The position numbers and the translations under genes were made by a program. 64,000 bases of DNA, taken from assembly GCF_001570425.1 (NCBI RefSeq), contig NZ_BCSX01000004.1:62001-126000 (forward strand), given 5' to 3'. How positions within the stretch are numbered: position 1 is the first letter of the stretch; every line of letters starts with the position of its first letter. The stretch is from Mycolicibacterium brisbanense. GTDB taxonomy: Bacteria; Actinomycetota; Actinomycetes; Mycobacteriales; Mycobacteriaceae. Below are positions 8,323 to 18,144 of this stretch, piece by piece. The notes beneath the pieces are model-generated. The model saw nothing but the letters and a program-made list of their open reading frames with translations. It made no database searches and was not told the DNA's origin.

Positions 8323-10097
8323 TGAGGTCGTCTTCTCTTCGCGCAAGCGCTCATCGGTGGCTCGCCTGTGGCCACCGACTGCGACTCGACGAACTCCACG
8401 TAGGTGGGGCAGTGGGCGAGCAGCGACTCGTGGGTTCCGATGCCGACGACGCGGCCGTCGTCGACGACGATGATCTGGTCGGCATCGGTGACCGTGGAGA
8501 TGCGTTGCGACACGATGACGACCGTCGCCCCGCCCGACACCGCCCGCAGTGCATCTCGCACCCTGGCGTCGGTGTGGACGTCCAATGCGGAGAACGCGTC
8601 GTCGAACAAGTAGATCGCGGGCCTGCGGATCACGGCCCGCGCAATGGCCAGGCGCTGCCGCTGCCCGCCGGAGAAGTTGATGCCGCCCTGGGCCACCGGC
8701 ATCTGCAGCTCATCGGGGTGCGCGCGCACGAAGTCGTCGGCGGCCGCGACCCGCAGCGCCTCCCACATGTCGTCGTCGGTCAGCTCCTGTCCCGGGGCCG
8801 CACCGTAGCTCAGGTTTTCCGCAACCGTGCCGGTGAACAGGTAGCCGCGCTGCGGCACCAGACCGATCGTCGACCACAGCTCCTCGATGTCGCGTTCGCG
8901 CACGTCGACGCCGTCGACCAGGACCGCACCTGCGGTGGCGTCGTAGAGCCGGCAGATCAGCGACAGCAGCGTCGACTTGCCTGAACCCGTCGAGCCGACC
9001 ACCGCGGTCGTCGTCCCCGAGGGTGAGGTGAATGAAACATCTTGCAGCACAGGCCGATCCGCACCCGGATAGCTGAAGGTGGCGTTCTGCAGGGTGATTT
9101 CACCGGTGCGGGCCCGCGGTTGCCGTGGCTCCTCGGGACTGGTGATCGCGGGCGAGGTGTCCAGCACCTCGGTGATCCGTTCGGCGCACACCGAGGCCCG
9201 GGGAAACAGCACCAGCAGGAACGTCGCCATCAGCACGGCCATCAGGATCTGCATGAAGTAGGCGAGGAACGCGATCAGCGACCCCACCTGCATGTGGCCC
9301 GCGTCGATCCGCAGCCCACCGAACCAGATGAGCGCGACGCTGGACACGTTGATCACCAGCGTGGTGACGGGAAGCATCAGCGCCTGCCAGCGGCCGCCTT
9401 CGATCGCGGTGCCCGCCAGCGCGTCGTTGGCTTCGGCGAACCGGACCCGTTCGACGGGTTCGCGGGAAAACGCCCGGATCACCCGGATGCCGGAGAGTTG
9501 GTCGCGCATCACCCGGTTGATGCCGTCGATGACGCGCTGCAACCGGCGGTAGACGGGCATCAGGCGCTTGATGATCGTGTAGTTCGCCAGCGCCAGCACG
9601 GGCACGCTGACCAGCAGCAGCCACGACAGCCCGGCGTCCTGGTGCACGGCCATCGCGATGCCGCCGATCGACATGATCGGCGCGGTGACCAGCATCGTGC
9701 AGGTCAGCTGCAGCAGCTGCTGGATCTGCCCGACGTCGTTGGTGGTGCGGGTCAGCAACGTCGGGGCACCGAACCGTGCGGTCTCGGCGGCGGAGAACGT
9801 CGTGACGTGATGGAAGATCGCCGAACGCAGATCACGTCCGAAGCTCATGGCGGCTCGCGACCCGAAGAACACCGCGCCGACCGAGCACAGCACCTGCAGC
9901 GCGGTGACGCCGAGCATCACCCCGCCCAGATCGACGATCCGGCCGGTGTCGCCCTTGGCTACCCCGTCGTCGATGATCGCGGCGTTGACCGTCGGCAGAT
10001 ACAGCGACGCCAGAGTGCTCACGACCTGCAGCGCGGCCACGGCAGCTAGCAGCGACCGGTACGGCCGCACGTACCGCCGCAGCAGCGCCCAGAGCAT
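8319..10097 (-). CDS. ABC exporter subunit A (Rv1273c-like), fused membrane and ATPase domains
   Basis: This 592-residue half-transporter starts [17 protein letters not shown], matching Rv1273c; an in-frame GTG 18 bases upstream is possible. Six membrane helices precede the ATPase with Walker [10 protein letters not shown], signature NFSGGQRQR and Walker [12 protein letters not shown]. The residue after Walker B is Asp (DDAFS) instead of the catalytic Glu, so this subunit should carry the degenerate site of a heterodimeric exporter, while the partner (LDEATS) keeps the active Glu. It is co-transcribed with the partner through a four-base overlap. The substrate cannot be told from sequence. 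Confidence 0.92.
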   Translation of the reverse strand: MLWALLRRYVRPYRSLLAAVAALQVVSTLASLYLPTVNAAIIDDGVAKGDTGRIVDLGGVMLGVTALQVLCSVGAVFFGSRAAMSFGRDLRSAIFHHVTTFSAAETARFGAPTLLTRTTNDVGQIQQLLQLTCTMLVTAPIMSIGGIAMAVHQDAGLSWLLLVSVPVLALANYTIIKRLMPVYRRLQRVIDGINRVMRDQLSGIRVIRAFSREPVERVRFAEANDALAGTAIEGGRWQALMLPVTTLVINVSSVALIWFGGLRIDAGHMQVGSLIAFLAYFMQILMAVLMATFLLVLFPRASVCAERITEVLDTSPAITSPEEPRQPRARTGEITLQNATFSYPGADRPVLQDVSFTSPSGTTTAVVGSTGSGKSTLLSLICRLYDATAGAVLVDGVDVRERDIEELWSTIGLVPQRGYLFTGTVAENLSYGAAPGQELTDDDMWEALRVAAADDFVRAHPDELQMPVAQGGINFSGGQRQRLAIARAVIRRPAIYLFDDAFSALDVHTDARVRDALRAVSGGATVVIVSQRISTVTDADQIIVVDDGRVVGIGTHESLLAHCPTYVEFVESQSVATGEPPMSACAKRRRPQ

Positions 10098-10224
10098 CCA
10101 GCTACTGTCGCACACCGCGACGGCGCCGAACCTGTCTGGCTGCTGACCGGAAAGTGAGTTGGAAAGTCCTGGTCAATCGGCATGTCGGTGGTTGCCCTCA
10201 CAGGGTGCAGCTACAGTGCATGGC

Positions 10225-10809
10225 GTGACTGGACGCACGACTGCCCTACGACGGACCCGCACGGCCACTCGGTTGGCAGTGCTGGCTGCCGTGGCAGTCC
10301 CGGTGTTCGCCGCGTGCTCGGGCGCCGGTGATTCGGCAGGGCCCGGTGCGTCGCAGCCGGCCTCGCCGGCGCCTTCGGCCGCCGCAAAGCACGGGCCGTT
10401 CTTCCCGCAGTGCGGCGGGGTCAGCGACCAGACCGTCGCCGAACTCACCCAGGTGCAGGGCTTGGTGAACACCGCGGCCAACTCGTCGGGATGCCAGTGG
10501 CTGCAGGGCGGCAGCATCCTCGGTCCGCACTTCTCGTTCACGTGGTTCCGTGGGAGCCCGATCGGGCGGGAACGCAAGACCGAGGAACTCTCGCGCACCA
10601 GCGTGGAAGACATCAACATCGAAGGGCACGGCGGTTTCGTGGCCATCGGCCAGGACCCGCTGCAGAACACGTCCAACCTGTGTGAGGTCGGTATCCAGTT
10701 CAACGACGACTTCATCGAATGGTCGGTCAGTTTCGATCAGAAGCCGTTTCCCGAACCGTGCGGCGTGGCCAAGGAGCTCGCCCGCCAGTCGATTGTGAAC
10801 TCCAAATGA
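10225..10809 (+). CDS. lprB: Lipoprotein LprB
   Basis: This 194-residue lipoprotein has an arginine-rich N-terminus, a hydrophobic segment and the lipobox FAAC, so it should be lipidated on that Cys and anchored outside the membrane. The mature part (HGPFFPQCGGVSDQTVAEL, then IGRERKTEELSR) matches Rv1274 LprB (DUF3558-type). The GTG at 10225 is favoured because TACAGT lies seven bases upstream, a leaderless-type promoter; a GTG at 10216 is an alternative. It overlaps lprC by four bases. Function is unknown; the two lipoproteins may act together. Confidence 0.88.
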   Translation: MTGRTTALRRTRTATRLAVLAAVAVPVFAACSGAGDSAGPGASQPASPAPSAAAKHGPFFPQCGGVSDQTVAELTQVQGLVNTAANSSGCQWLQGGSILGPHFSFTWFRGSPIGRERKTEELSRTSVEDINIEGHGGFVAIGQDPLQNTSNLCEVGIQFNDDFIEWSVSFDQKPFPEPCGVAKELARQSIVNSK

Positions 10810-11363
10810 GCGTGCACAGGGGTCGTAAGGGACTTGCCGTGATGGTGGCCGCGTTGGCAGTGTTCGCCGGTCTCACCGGCTGCACCCGCACGGTCGAGGG
10901 CGTCGCGGCCAAGGAGGGCTCCAGCGGCGGGCCCAGCAACAACAAGTCCGAGAAGCAGTACCCCAATCTGCTCAAGGAGTGCGACGTCCTGACCCAGGAC
11001 ATCCTGGCCAAGACCGTCGGGGCCGACCCGCTGGACATCCAGAGCACCTTCGTCGGTGCGGTGTGCCGCTGGCAGGCGGCCAACCCGGCGGGCCTGATCG
11101 ACATCACCCGCTTCTGGTACGAGCAGGGCAGCCTGGACAACGAACGCAAGGTCGCTCAGCAGCTGCAGTACGGGATCGAATCCCGCCGCATCAACGGGGT
11201 CGACTCGATCATCATGAAGCCCAACAGCCCCAACGGCGCGTGCGGTGTGGCCAGTGACGCCGCCGGTGTGGTCGGGTGGTGGGTGAACCCGCAGGCGCCG
11301 GGCATCGACGCCTGCTCCATGGCGGTCAAGTTGATGGAGCTCACGCTCAACACCAACTCCTGA
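10806..11363 (+). CDS. lprC: Lipoprotein LprC
   Basis: This 185-residue lipoprotein has a signal peptide ending in the lipobox LTGC, then a Ser/Gly/Asn-rich linker and a DUF3558-like domain (NLLKECDVLTQDILAKTVG, and a second part with IMKPNSPNGACGVASDA). The fold is probably shared with LprB, of which it looks like a distant paralogue. The ATG overlaps the lprB stop (ATGA). Synteny matches Rv1275. Role unknown. Confidence 0.88.
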   Translation: MSVHRGRKGLAVMVAALAVFAGLTGCTRTVEGVAAKEGSSGGPSNNKSEKQYPNLLKECDVLTQDILAKTVGADPLDIQSTFVGAVCRWQAANPAGLIDITRFWYEQGSLDNERKVAQQLQYGIESRRINGVDSIIMKPNSPNGACGVASDAAGVVGWWVNPQAPGIDACSMAVKLMELTLNTNS

Positions 11364-11372
11364 GCCGCAGGC

Positions 11373-11885
11373 TCAGCGCGGTACGTGGAAGTCGACCAGC
11401 TGGGCGCCGCCGAGGCTCAGCGCGTCCCAGCTGCTGCCGGTTTGCAGCACCGCGATGGCCGACGTGGGGAACTTCAGCGAAATCTCCTGTGTCAACGTGG
11501 TATTGCTGCCGTCGGACAGTCCGAGTGCGGTCGCCGACATGGCCGGTTCGTGGCCGATCAGCAGGACCGTCGACACGTCGGTGCCGAATTGTGATTCCAC
11601 GCCGTTGATCACGTCGATCACGGCGCCCGCTGTGGCGTCGTAGATGCGGTCCAGGTAGCGCACCGGCGCGTCGATCCCGGTGCGCGCCAGGGTCTGACGG
11701 GTACGCGTCGCCGTCGAGCACAGCACGGCGTCGATCGGCGGCACGTTGGCGCGGATCCAGTCGCCGGCCAGGGCGGCCTCCCGGATGCCACGGGCCGCCA
11801 GCGGGCGCTCATGATCGGCCACACCGTCGGGGTAGTCCGATTTCGCATGGCGCAACAGCAGCAGGGTGTTGGTGCGGGTGCTCAT
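11373..11885 (-). CDS. SixA-like histidine phosphatase (Rv1276c-like)
   Basis: This 170-residue protein belongs to the histidine phosphatase superfamily. The catalytic RHG-type motif appears as LLLRHAKSDYPDG near the N-terminus, with the second histidine in LLIGHEPAMS. Short single-domain proteins with RHAKS are SixA-like and may remove phosphate from phosphohistidine. A TAACCT box lies six bases before the ATG, so the transcript is probably leaderless. It is convergent with lprC and divergent from the nuclease gene. Confidence 0.85.
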   Translation of the reverse strand: MSTRTNTLLLLRHAKSDYPDGVADHERPLAARGIREAALAGDWIRANVPPIDAVLCSTATRTRQTLARTGIDAPVRYLDRIYDATAGAVIDVINGVESQFGTDVSTVLLIGHEPAMSATALGLSDGSNTTLTQEISLKFPTSAIAVLQTGSSWDALSLGGAQLVDFHVPR

Positions 11886-12014
11886 CGCATGAGGTTATCG
11901 GGGATCCGGCGAAGGGCCATGCCGATCGACGTCCCCGGACTTGTCGGCGCCCCGACCTACACTCGCCTTGCTCGACGACGAACGACGCGAACGGATCAGG
12001 AAGGACGGGCTGCG

Positions 12015-13199
12015 ATGCGCTTTCTGCACACCGCCGACTGGCAGCTCGGCATGACCCGCCATTTTCTCAACGGTGAGGCGCAGCCACGGTATTCGGCCGC
12101 TCGCCGGGACGCGGTGGCCGGGTTGGGTGCGCTGGCGGCCCGCACCGGGGCCGAGTTCGTGGTGGTGGCCGGCGACGTGTTCGAGCACAACCAGTTGGCC
12201 CCCCGCGAGATCAGCCAGTCGCTGGAGGCCATGCGTGCCATCGGCGTTCCGGTGTACCTGCTGCCGGGCAATCACGATCCCCTCGACGCCGCGTCGGTGT
12301 ACACCAGCGCGCTGTTTCTCGCCGAGCGGCCCGAGAACGTCGTTGTCCTGGACCGCGCCGGGGTGCATGACGTGCGGCCCGGCCTGCAGATCGTCGCAGC
12401 GCCGTGGCGGTCCAAGGCGCCGACCACCGACCTCACCGGTGATGTGCTCGCCGATCTGCCCGCCGATGGCGTGACCCGCATTGTGGTCGGCCATGGCGGT
12501 GTCGATGTGCTCGACCCCGACAAGGACAAGCCGTCGCTGATCCGGCTCGCAACCGTCGAGGCGGCGGTGACGCGCGGGGCTGTGCACTATGTGGCCTTGG
12601 GGGACAAGCACTCCCGCACGGAGGTGGGATCGACGGGGCGCGTGTGGTACTCGGGCGCACCGGAGGTCACGAACTACGACGACATCGAATCCGATTCCGG
12701 CCATGTGCTTCTCGTCGACATCGACGAGGAGGACCCGCAGCGGCCGGTTCGGGTCGGCTCTGAACGGGTGGGCCGTTGGCGCTTCGTCACGCTGCGCCGT
12801 GACGTCGACAGCGATCGCGAGGTAGCCGATCTCGACATCAACCTGGATCAGTTGGGCGACAAGGAGCGTACCGTCGTGCGGCTGGCATTGACCGGCTCGC
12901 TCACGGTGACCGCAAAGGCGGCTCTCGACGCGTGCCTGGACAAGTACGCCCGGTTGTTCGCGGCACTGACCGTGTGGGAGCGGCACACCGACATCGCGGT
13001 GCTGCCTGCCGACGGCGAGTTCGACGATCTGGGTATCGGCGGCTTCGCCGCGGCAGCGGTCGACGAGCTGGTCGCCACCGCGCGGTCCGACGCCGATGGC
13101 GCCGAGGACGCGCGGGCCGCGCTGGGTCTTTTGCTTCGGCTCGTCGACACCAGGGCTTCCGATGAGCCGCTTGCGCGTAGAGCAAAGGGAGTGGCGTGA
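12015..13199 (+). CDS. SbcD-like DNA-repair exonuclease / metallophosphoesterase (Rv1277-like)
   Basis: This 394-residue protein has the five metal-binding motifs of Mre11/SbcD nucleases in order: HTADWQLG, GDVFEHN, GNHDPLD, VVGHGG and GDKHSR. The capping and ATPase-binding parts follow. The ATG at 12015 has an upstream AGGAAGGA site. It overlaps the start of the SbcC-like gene by four bases, and the two should form a nuclease/ATPase complex on DNA ends. It differs from canonical SbcD at the edges, as Rv1277 does. Confident about class; the biological substrate is inferred. Confidence 0.9.
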   Translation: MRFLHTADWQLGMTRHFLNGEAQPRYSAARRDAVAGLGALAARTGAEFVVVAGDVFEHNQLAPREISQSLEAMRAIGVPVYLLPGNHDPLDAASVYTSALFLAERPENVVVLDRAGVHDVRPGLQIVAAPWRSKAPTTDLTGDVLADLPADGVTRIVVGHGGVDVLDPDKDKPSLIRLATVEAAVTRGAVHYVALGDKHSRTEVGSTGRVWYSGAPEVTNYDDIESDSGHVLLVDIDEEDPQRPVRVGSERVGRWRFVTLRRDVDSDREVADLDINLDQLGDKERTVVRLALTGSLTVTAKAALDACLDKYARLFAALTVWERHTDIAVLPADGEFDDLGIGGFAAAAVDELVATARSDADGAEDARAALGLLLRLVDTRASDEPLARRAKGVA

Positions 13200-15823
13200 A
13201 ACTGCACAGGCTCGTCCTGACGAATTACCGCGGAATCACCCACCGCGAGATCGAATTTCCCGATCACGGTGTGGTAGTGGTCAGTGGCGCCAACGAGATC
13301 GGCAAGTCGTCGATGATCGAAGCGCTGGACTTGCTGATCGAGGCCAAGGACCGCTCGACCAAGAAGGACGTCAAGCAGGTCAAGCCCACCCATGCCGACG
13401 TCGGCGCCGAGGTGACGGCGGAAATCTCCACCGGCCCATACCGATTCGTGTACCGCAAGCGGTTCCACAAGCGTGCCGAGACCGAACTGACGGTGCTGGC
13501 GCCCCGACGCGAACAGCTCAGCGGCGATGAGGCCCACGAACGCGTACTGGCCATGCTCAACGACACCGTGGACACCAAGCTGTGGCAGGCTCAGCGGGTA
13601 CTGCAGTCGGCCCCCACCGCACCGGTGGACCTTTCCGGTTCGGACGCCCTGGCGCGGGCACTGGATGTCGCTGCGGGCCAAGCTGTTTCGCTCTCCGGTG
13701 AGGAGCCGCTGCTCGTCGAGCGCATCGATGCCGAGTACGCGCGGTACTTCACCGGCACGGGCCGCCCCACCGGTGAATGGGCCGCGGTGATCAAGCGGCT
13801 GGCCGAGGCCGACCAGGAGGTGGCCCACCGCGCGGCCGCGGTGGCCGAGGTCGACGACGCGGTGCACCGGCATACCGAGCTGACCGCGGAGGTGAGCCGT
13901 CTGGCCGAGGAGCGGACCCGGGCCACGGTACGGCTGACCGCCGCCCGAACCGCGGCCGAGGCCGTCGCGGCCCTGACCGCGCAGCTCAAGGAGGCGGAGG
14001 TGGTGGCTGCGGCCGCCCTGGCCACACATGCCGCCTCGACAGCGGCACTCACCGAGCGCCGCCGGTTGCGCGCCGACATCGACGAGCGCACCGCGGCCAT
14101 CACCGAGCTCACCGCTGCTGTCACGGCTGCCGCGGCAGACGCCGAGACGGCGCACGAGGTCCATGAGGCCGCCGAGGACGCCGCCGAACTGGCCCAGGCA
14201 GCGGTGCGCGACCGGGTAGACCGGGTCGACGCTGCGCGTGCGACGGTCGATCGTCTCGCCGCGCGCGAGGAGGTCGAGCGGCTGGCCACTCGGCTGGGCC
14301 GGATAGACGCCGCGCAACGCGAATGCGACCGGATCAGCCGGGAACTCGCCACGATCACCCTCGACGAGACGGCGATGCGGGCCATCGAAACCGCGGCGGT
14401 CGCCGTCGAACGTGCGGCCGGGCAGGATGAACTCGCCTCGGCGCGTATCGAACTCGTCGCGGCCACCGATGTCGCGGTCCGGGTCGGCGGCGCCGACGTG
14501 GTGCTCGACGCCCGCGCGCAGTGGTCGGTGCGCACCACCGCACAGACCGATGTCGAGGTGCCGGGTGTGCTCACCGTGACGGTGGTGCCGGGCACACCCG
14601 CCGCCGAGACCAGGGCCAAGCTCACCGCGGCACAAGGTGTGCTGGCCTCCGCGCTGGCGGCCGCCGGGGTCGCCGACGTCGCCGCCGCGCGGGCGCTCGA
14701 CGAACGCCGCCGCGAGCTCATCGGGGCCAGGGACCGGGCGCGGGCCACGGTGGATGCCTTGACCGGCGACGACCTGGTGCCGGCGTTGCGGACGCGCCTG
14801 GCGAGCCTGAGCGCCGACCAGCCGGCCGAAGCGGCGCTCTTCGACCTCGAGGGTCCCGCTGACATCGCCACGGCCAGAACGGAACTCGACGCGGCAGTCG
14901 CGGCTCACCGGCAGGCGGTCATCGATGCGGAAACCCATCGCAAGGTGGCCAACGCGGCCGCGCGGAAGCTCTCGCAGGCAACCACCGGCGTCACGGTGCT
15001 GCGCGAGAAGCTCGCCGCGGCTCAGGCCGAATTGACCGTGGATACCGGCCGTCTCGCCGCGCAGCGCGCCACCGTCGGGGACGACGAGCTGGCCGTGGCG
15101 GCGCAGGCCGACGGTGACCGCGCCGCGTCGGCCGCCGCTCAAGTGACGGCTCTACGCAGCGAACTTGAGGGCAACACACCGGATCTCGTGAACGCCGAAC
15201 TGGCTGCGGCAGTACGCGCGGCCGAAGAGCTCGCCGCGCGCCACGATGCGGCGGTGGACGGTCTGCGTGAGGTCGCGGCGCAACTGAAGGTGTACGGCAC
15301 CGAGGGCCGCAAGGGACATCTCGATGCTGCCGAAACCGAACGCGAGCATGCCGCAGCGCAATACCGGCAGGTGCATCGCCGGGCCCGGGCGGCCGAGATG
15401 CTGCGCTCGGTGATGAGCCGGCACCGCGATGCCACGCGGCAGCGCTACGCCGACCCGTTCCGGCTCGAAGTGCAGCGCCTCGGCCGGCTGGTGTTCGGCG
15501 AGGACTTCGACGTCGACGTCGACAGCGAGCTGCGGATCTGCACCCGCACGGTGTCCGGCCGCACGGTGCCCTACGAGTCGCTGTCGGGGGGTGCCAAGGA
15601 GCAGTTGGCCATCGTGACGCGGCTGGCGGGTGCGGCGCTGGTGGCCAAGGAGGACAACGTGCCGGTCATCATCGACGATGCGCTCGGGTTCACCGACGCC
15701 GAGCGGCTGGTGAAGATGGGCGCGGTGTTCGATGCGGTGGGCGGAGACGGCCAGGTGATCGTGCTGACCTGCAGCCCGCAGCGCTACGCGGGCGTGGGCG
15801 CCGCCCACCACATCGAGTTGTGA
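13196..15823 (+). CDS. SbcC/Rad50-like ATPase (Rv1278-like)
   Basis: This 875-residue protein has an N-terminal Walker A (GANEIGKSS), about 650 residues of Ala/Glu/Arg-rich coiled coil, and a C-terminal ABC half with the signature LSGGAKEQ and Walker B VPVIIDDALGF. It lacks an obvious zinc-hook CxxC in the middle of the coil. The GTG start overlaps the SbcD-like stop. Together the pair should tether and process DNA ends. The very high alanine content of the coil is normal for mycobacterial relatives. Confidence 0.9.
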   Translation: MKLHRLVLTNYRGITHREIEFPDHGVVVVSGANEIGKSSMIEALDLLIEAKDRSTKKDVKQVKPTHADVGAEVTAEISTGPYRFVYRKRFHKRAETELTVLAPRREQLSGDEAHERVLAMLNDTVDTKLWQAQRVLQSAPTAPVDLSGSDALARALDVAAGQAVSLSGEEPLLVERIDAEYARYFTGTGRPTGEWAAVIKRLAEADQEVAHRAAAVAEVDDAVHRHTELTAEVSRLAEERTRATVRLTAARTAAEAVAALTAQLKEAEVVAAAALATHAASTAALTERRRLRADIDERTAAITELTAAVTAAAADAETAHEVHEAAEDAAELAQAAVRDRVDRVDAARATVDRLAAREEVERLATRLGRIDAAQRECDRISRELATITLDETAMRAIETAAVAVERAAGQDELASARIELVAATDVAVRVGGADVVLDARAQWSVRTTAQTDVEVPGVLTVTVVPGTPAAETRAKLTAAQGVLASALAAAGVADVAAARALDERRRELIGARDRARATVDALTGDDLVPALRTRLASLSADQPAEAALFDLEGPADIATARTELDAAVAAHRQAVIDAETHRKVANAAARKLSQATTGVTVLREKLAAAQAELTVDTGRLAAQRATVGDDELAVAAQADGDRAASAAAQVTALRSELEGNTPDLVNAELAAAVRAAEELAARHDAAVDGLREVAAQLKVYGTEGRKGHLDAAETEREHAAAQYRQVHRRARAAEMLRSVMSRHRDATRQRYADPFRLEVQRLGRLVFGEDFDVDVDSELRICTRTVSGRTVPYESLSGGAKEQLAIVTRLAGAALVAKEDNVPVIIDDALGFTDAERLVKMGAVFDAVGGDGQVIVLTCSPQRYAGVGAAHHIEL

Positions 15824-15829
15824 GCCTGC

Positions 15830-16591
15830 TCACGTGCGCCGCAGGTAGTCGTTGGCGATGTCGCACAACCGGTTTCGGTCGAAACTGTCCCCGTGGCCGG
15901 GGTGCACGACGCTGACGTCGAGTTCGCTCAGCCGGTTCATGGTGATGCGGTAGTCAGGGATGTGCGAGCCGACGCAGTTGTCGATGAGGATGTCGTCGTA
16001 GACGACGTCACCCGAGAACAGCGTGCCGTGTACTTCGTCGAACAGACCGACACTGGCCGGTGTATGGCCGGGCAGGTGCAGCGCCGTGAAGCTACGGTCA
16101 CCGAGGTCGATCCGCATACCTTCATTGAGCCATCCGATCTTCGGTGCCGGCTGCAGGCGGTAGTCGCCGGGCGCGTAGTCCGAGCGCGGTAGGGCATCCA
16201 GCAGTATCGGACCGTCGATGCCGAATTCCGCGGCACTGATTCCCAGTTCGTCCGCCAAGGGCTCCGGATACAGACTGCCCGGCGGAGGTGTGTGAAACGG
16301 TTCGCCGGGATATGCCCAGCAGCAATCGAATTCGTGGGCACCACCCATATGGTCGAGGTGGGCGTGGGTCAACACCACGACGGGATCCCGTGCGAACAAC
16401 TCCGGTAGGTGAGCACGGAGCGACGCCACGCCGAGACCGGTGTCGACGACGAGATCGCGATCTCGTCCGCGCACGTGCCAGATGTTGGCGCGGAGCAGGT
16501 CGTGAACGTGCGGTTCATCGATTCGGTCGAGCGTCGGACTCACCGCACGGGTGCGAAACCACGAGCGGGCCAAGGGAAGTTGCCGGCTCAC
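15830..16591 (-). CDS. Metallo-beta-lactamase-fold hydrolase
   Basis: This 253-residue protein has the metal site THAHLDHMGG, the middle histidine in HLPGHTPAS, the bridging aspartate in FSGDVVYDD and a final HPGHGDSF. This is a glyoxalase-II-like two-metal site, so the enzyme hydrolyses an ester, thioester, lactone or amide. The GTG start overlaps the stop of the NCS1 permease (GTGA), indicating one transcript, so its substrate may be what the permease imports or a product of it. The exact substrate is unknown. Confidence 0.85.
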   Translation of the reverse strand: MSRQLPLARSWFRTRAVSPTLDRIDEPHVHDLLRANIWHVRGRDRDLVVDTGLGVASLRAHLPELFARDPVVVLTHAHLDHMGGAHEFDCCWAYPGEPFHTPPPGSLYPEPLADELGISAAEFGIDGPILLDALPRSDYAPGDYRLQPAPKIGWLNEGMRIDLGDRSFTALHLPGHTPASVGLFDEVHGTLFSGDVVYDDILIDNCVGSHIPDYRITMNRLSELDVSVVHPGHGDSFDRNRLCDIANDYLRRT

Positions 16592-18039
16592 TGGACGAAG
16601 GTCTTGCGTGTTGTCAGGTCCTGCCCGGTGGGCAGGGCGGGGTAGCAGAGCCTCGTGACGGCGATGTAGACGCATGCGGAGACCAGCGGGCCGACCAGCC
16701 AGGACAGGTCAGCGCCACCCAGTGCGCCGGCGAGGGGCCCGGCGAATTCGCTGTTCTGCACGAACAAGGCTGCCGCGGCCGCGCCCGCGAGAAACGCTGC
16801 GATGCCTGCGATATTGAACCCGCGGGTGTACCAGGCGACGCTGTGTGCGCTGACATCGTTGAGCGCGACGCCGTCATAACGGTTGTGCCGCAACCACTGA
16901 TCGGTGACATAGATGGCAACCGACGGACCCACCAGCAGAATGCTCGATTCGAGAATGCCGCTGAGCGCGCTGGTGAAATCGGAGACGAACAAGGCGTAGC
17001 AGGCGAGCGCTGTTCCGAGCAGACCGTCGAACAGCACAGTGATCGAACGGCGTAACGCGATACCCACGGCTTGCAGGTACAGCCCGGACGAATACATGGT
17101 CAGCACGTTGTTGGCCATCGAACCGACGACGATCACCAGCAGGAACACCGGGTAGAACCACGCCGGCACGATCTTGGCGAGATTGCCTTGCGCATCGGCC
17201 ATGTCGATGACTGTTCCGGCCAGTATGCCAAGCACTCCCAGCGCGACGGAGGGGATGAATCCGCCCAGCGCCGTCCAGATCGCGACCGCCCGCGCCGAGG
17301 TCTCGGTGGGCAGGTACCGGGCGTAATCCGGACTTACCCCCCACGACAGTGGCGCTGCGGCGATGATCGCGGTTCCGGCGGCCATCGTCGCCCACAGCGA
17401 GCCCGAGCTGAGGGTTGTGTCGGGGTGGTAAGCCCAATCGGCGTGGGCCACGACGAATATGCCCAACACGATCATCACCGCGGCGAGCATCACCGTGAAC
17501 ACGCCGCTCATGCGCATGATGGTCGCGTGGCCGTAGACGCTGATCACCAGTGTGGCTGCGGCGATCACCACGACAATGGCCACCCGGACCGGTACCGGCA
17601 GAGACACCCCGGCAGCTTCGACGACCGCATATCCGGCCAATGCGCCGACACACAGGTTGATGGCTTCGTACGCGATGAATACCGGCCACTGGAAGATCCC
17701 GAGGTTCAGCCTGTTGCCCGTGATCCCGTACATCGCTCGCATGATGACGCTGCTCGGTGCGCCTGCGACCGGGCCGCTGGTGGCCATCACGCCGATTGCG
17801 AACCAGAACAGGTTGCCCACCACCACGACCAGCGTGGCCTGCCAGATGTTGAGGCCCGACACCGTCAGCAGACCGCCCAGAACGATGTAGAGGTAGTTGA
17901 TGTTGGAGGCGGCCCACACTTTGAACAGGTCACGGGGCTTGCCGTGGCGTTCTTGAGCCGGGATGAAATCGATGCCGCGGGTCTCCACCCTGCCGAATTC
18001 GTCGGTGACCACCTCCCGTTCGTCCGTATCGCCCGCCAT
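16588..18039 (-). CDS. NCS1-family nucleobase/cation symporter
   Basis: This 483-residue transporter has about 12 membrane helices. N-terminal features include GIDFIPAQERHGKPRDLF and the glycine-rich first helices typical of cytosine/allantoin/hydantoin permeases of NCS1. The ATG at 18039 is chosen over upstream in-frame options because AAGGAGG lies just ahead of it. It is coupled to a metallo-hydrolase and divergent from a TetR regulator, with palindromes in between. Substrate class (nucleobase, hydantoin, vitamin-like ring) is inferred from the family only. Confidence 0.88.
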   Translation of the reverse strand: MAGDTDEREVVTDEFGRVETRGIDFIPAQERHGKPRDLFKVWAASNINYLYIVLGGLLTVSGLNIWQATLVVVVGNLFWFAIGVMATSGPVAGAPSSVIMRAMYGITGNRLNLGIFQWPVFIAYEAINLCVGALAGYAVVEAAGVSLPVPVRVAIVVVIAAATLVISVYGHATIMRMSGVFTVMLAAVMIVLGIFVVAHADWAYHPDTTLSSGSLWATMAAGTAIIAAAPLSWGVSPDYARYLPTETSARAVAIWTALGGFIPSVALGVLGILAGTVIDMADAQGNLAKIVPAWFYPVFLLVIVVGSMANNVLTMYSSGLYLQAVGIALRRSITVLFDGLLGTALACYALFVSDFTSALSGILESSILLVGPSVAIYVTDQWLRHNRYDGVALNDVSAHSVAWYTRGFNIAGIAAFLAGAAAAALFVQNSEFAGPLAGALGGADLSWLVGPLVSACVYIAVTRLCYPALPTGQDLTTRKTFVQ

Positions 18040-18055
18040 CCTCGCAACCTCCTTG

Positions 18056-18084
18056 TTGGTGTCAACACCAATAATTATTGGTGT
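18056..18084. promoter_or_regulatory. Overlapping TTGGTGT palindromes, probable TetR operator
   Basis: A perfect 20-bp palindrome, ACACCAATAATTATTGGTGT, lies at 18065-18084. Its left arm also pairs with an additional TTGGTG at 18056-18061 (four-base spacer). Thus three TTGGTGT half-sites sit immediately before the permease ribosome site and about 60 bp before the divergent TetR gene. This is the pattern expected of an operator bound cooperatively by the neighbouring regulator. Confidence 0.75.
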
Positions 18085-18132
18085 GAAGAACAATAAGGGG
18101 TCGTGGGTGCGTTGTCACCGGATTCGCGGTGT

Positions 18133-18138
18133 TAACGT
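18133..18138 (+). promoter_or_regulatory. Leaderless -10 box of the TetR gene
   Basis: TAACGT fits the mycobacterial TANNNT -10 pattern and ends six bases before the ATG at 18145. Transcription should start at or next to the A of the start codon, and no Shine-Dalgarno is present. Confidence 0.5.
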
Positions 18139-18144
18139 CAGGCC

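Noticed and set aside
12848..15142. Very long open frame (764 codons) antisense to the SbcC-like gene
   Set aside because: It is a by-product of high-GC codon bias opposite a well-supported ATPase gene; it has low-complexity Gly/Arg/His composition and no motif.
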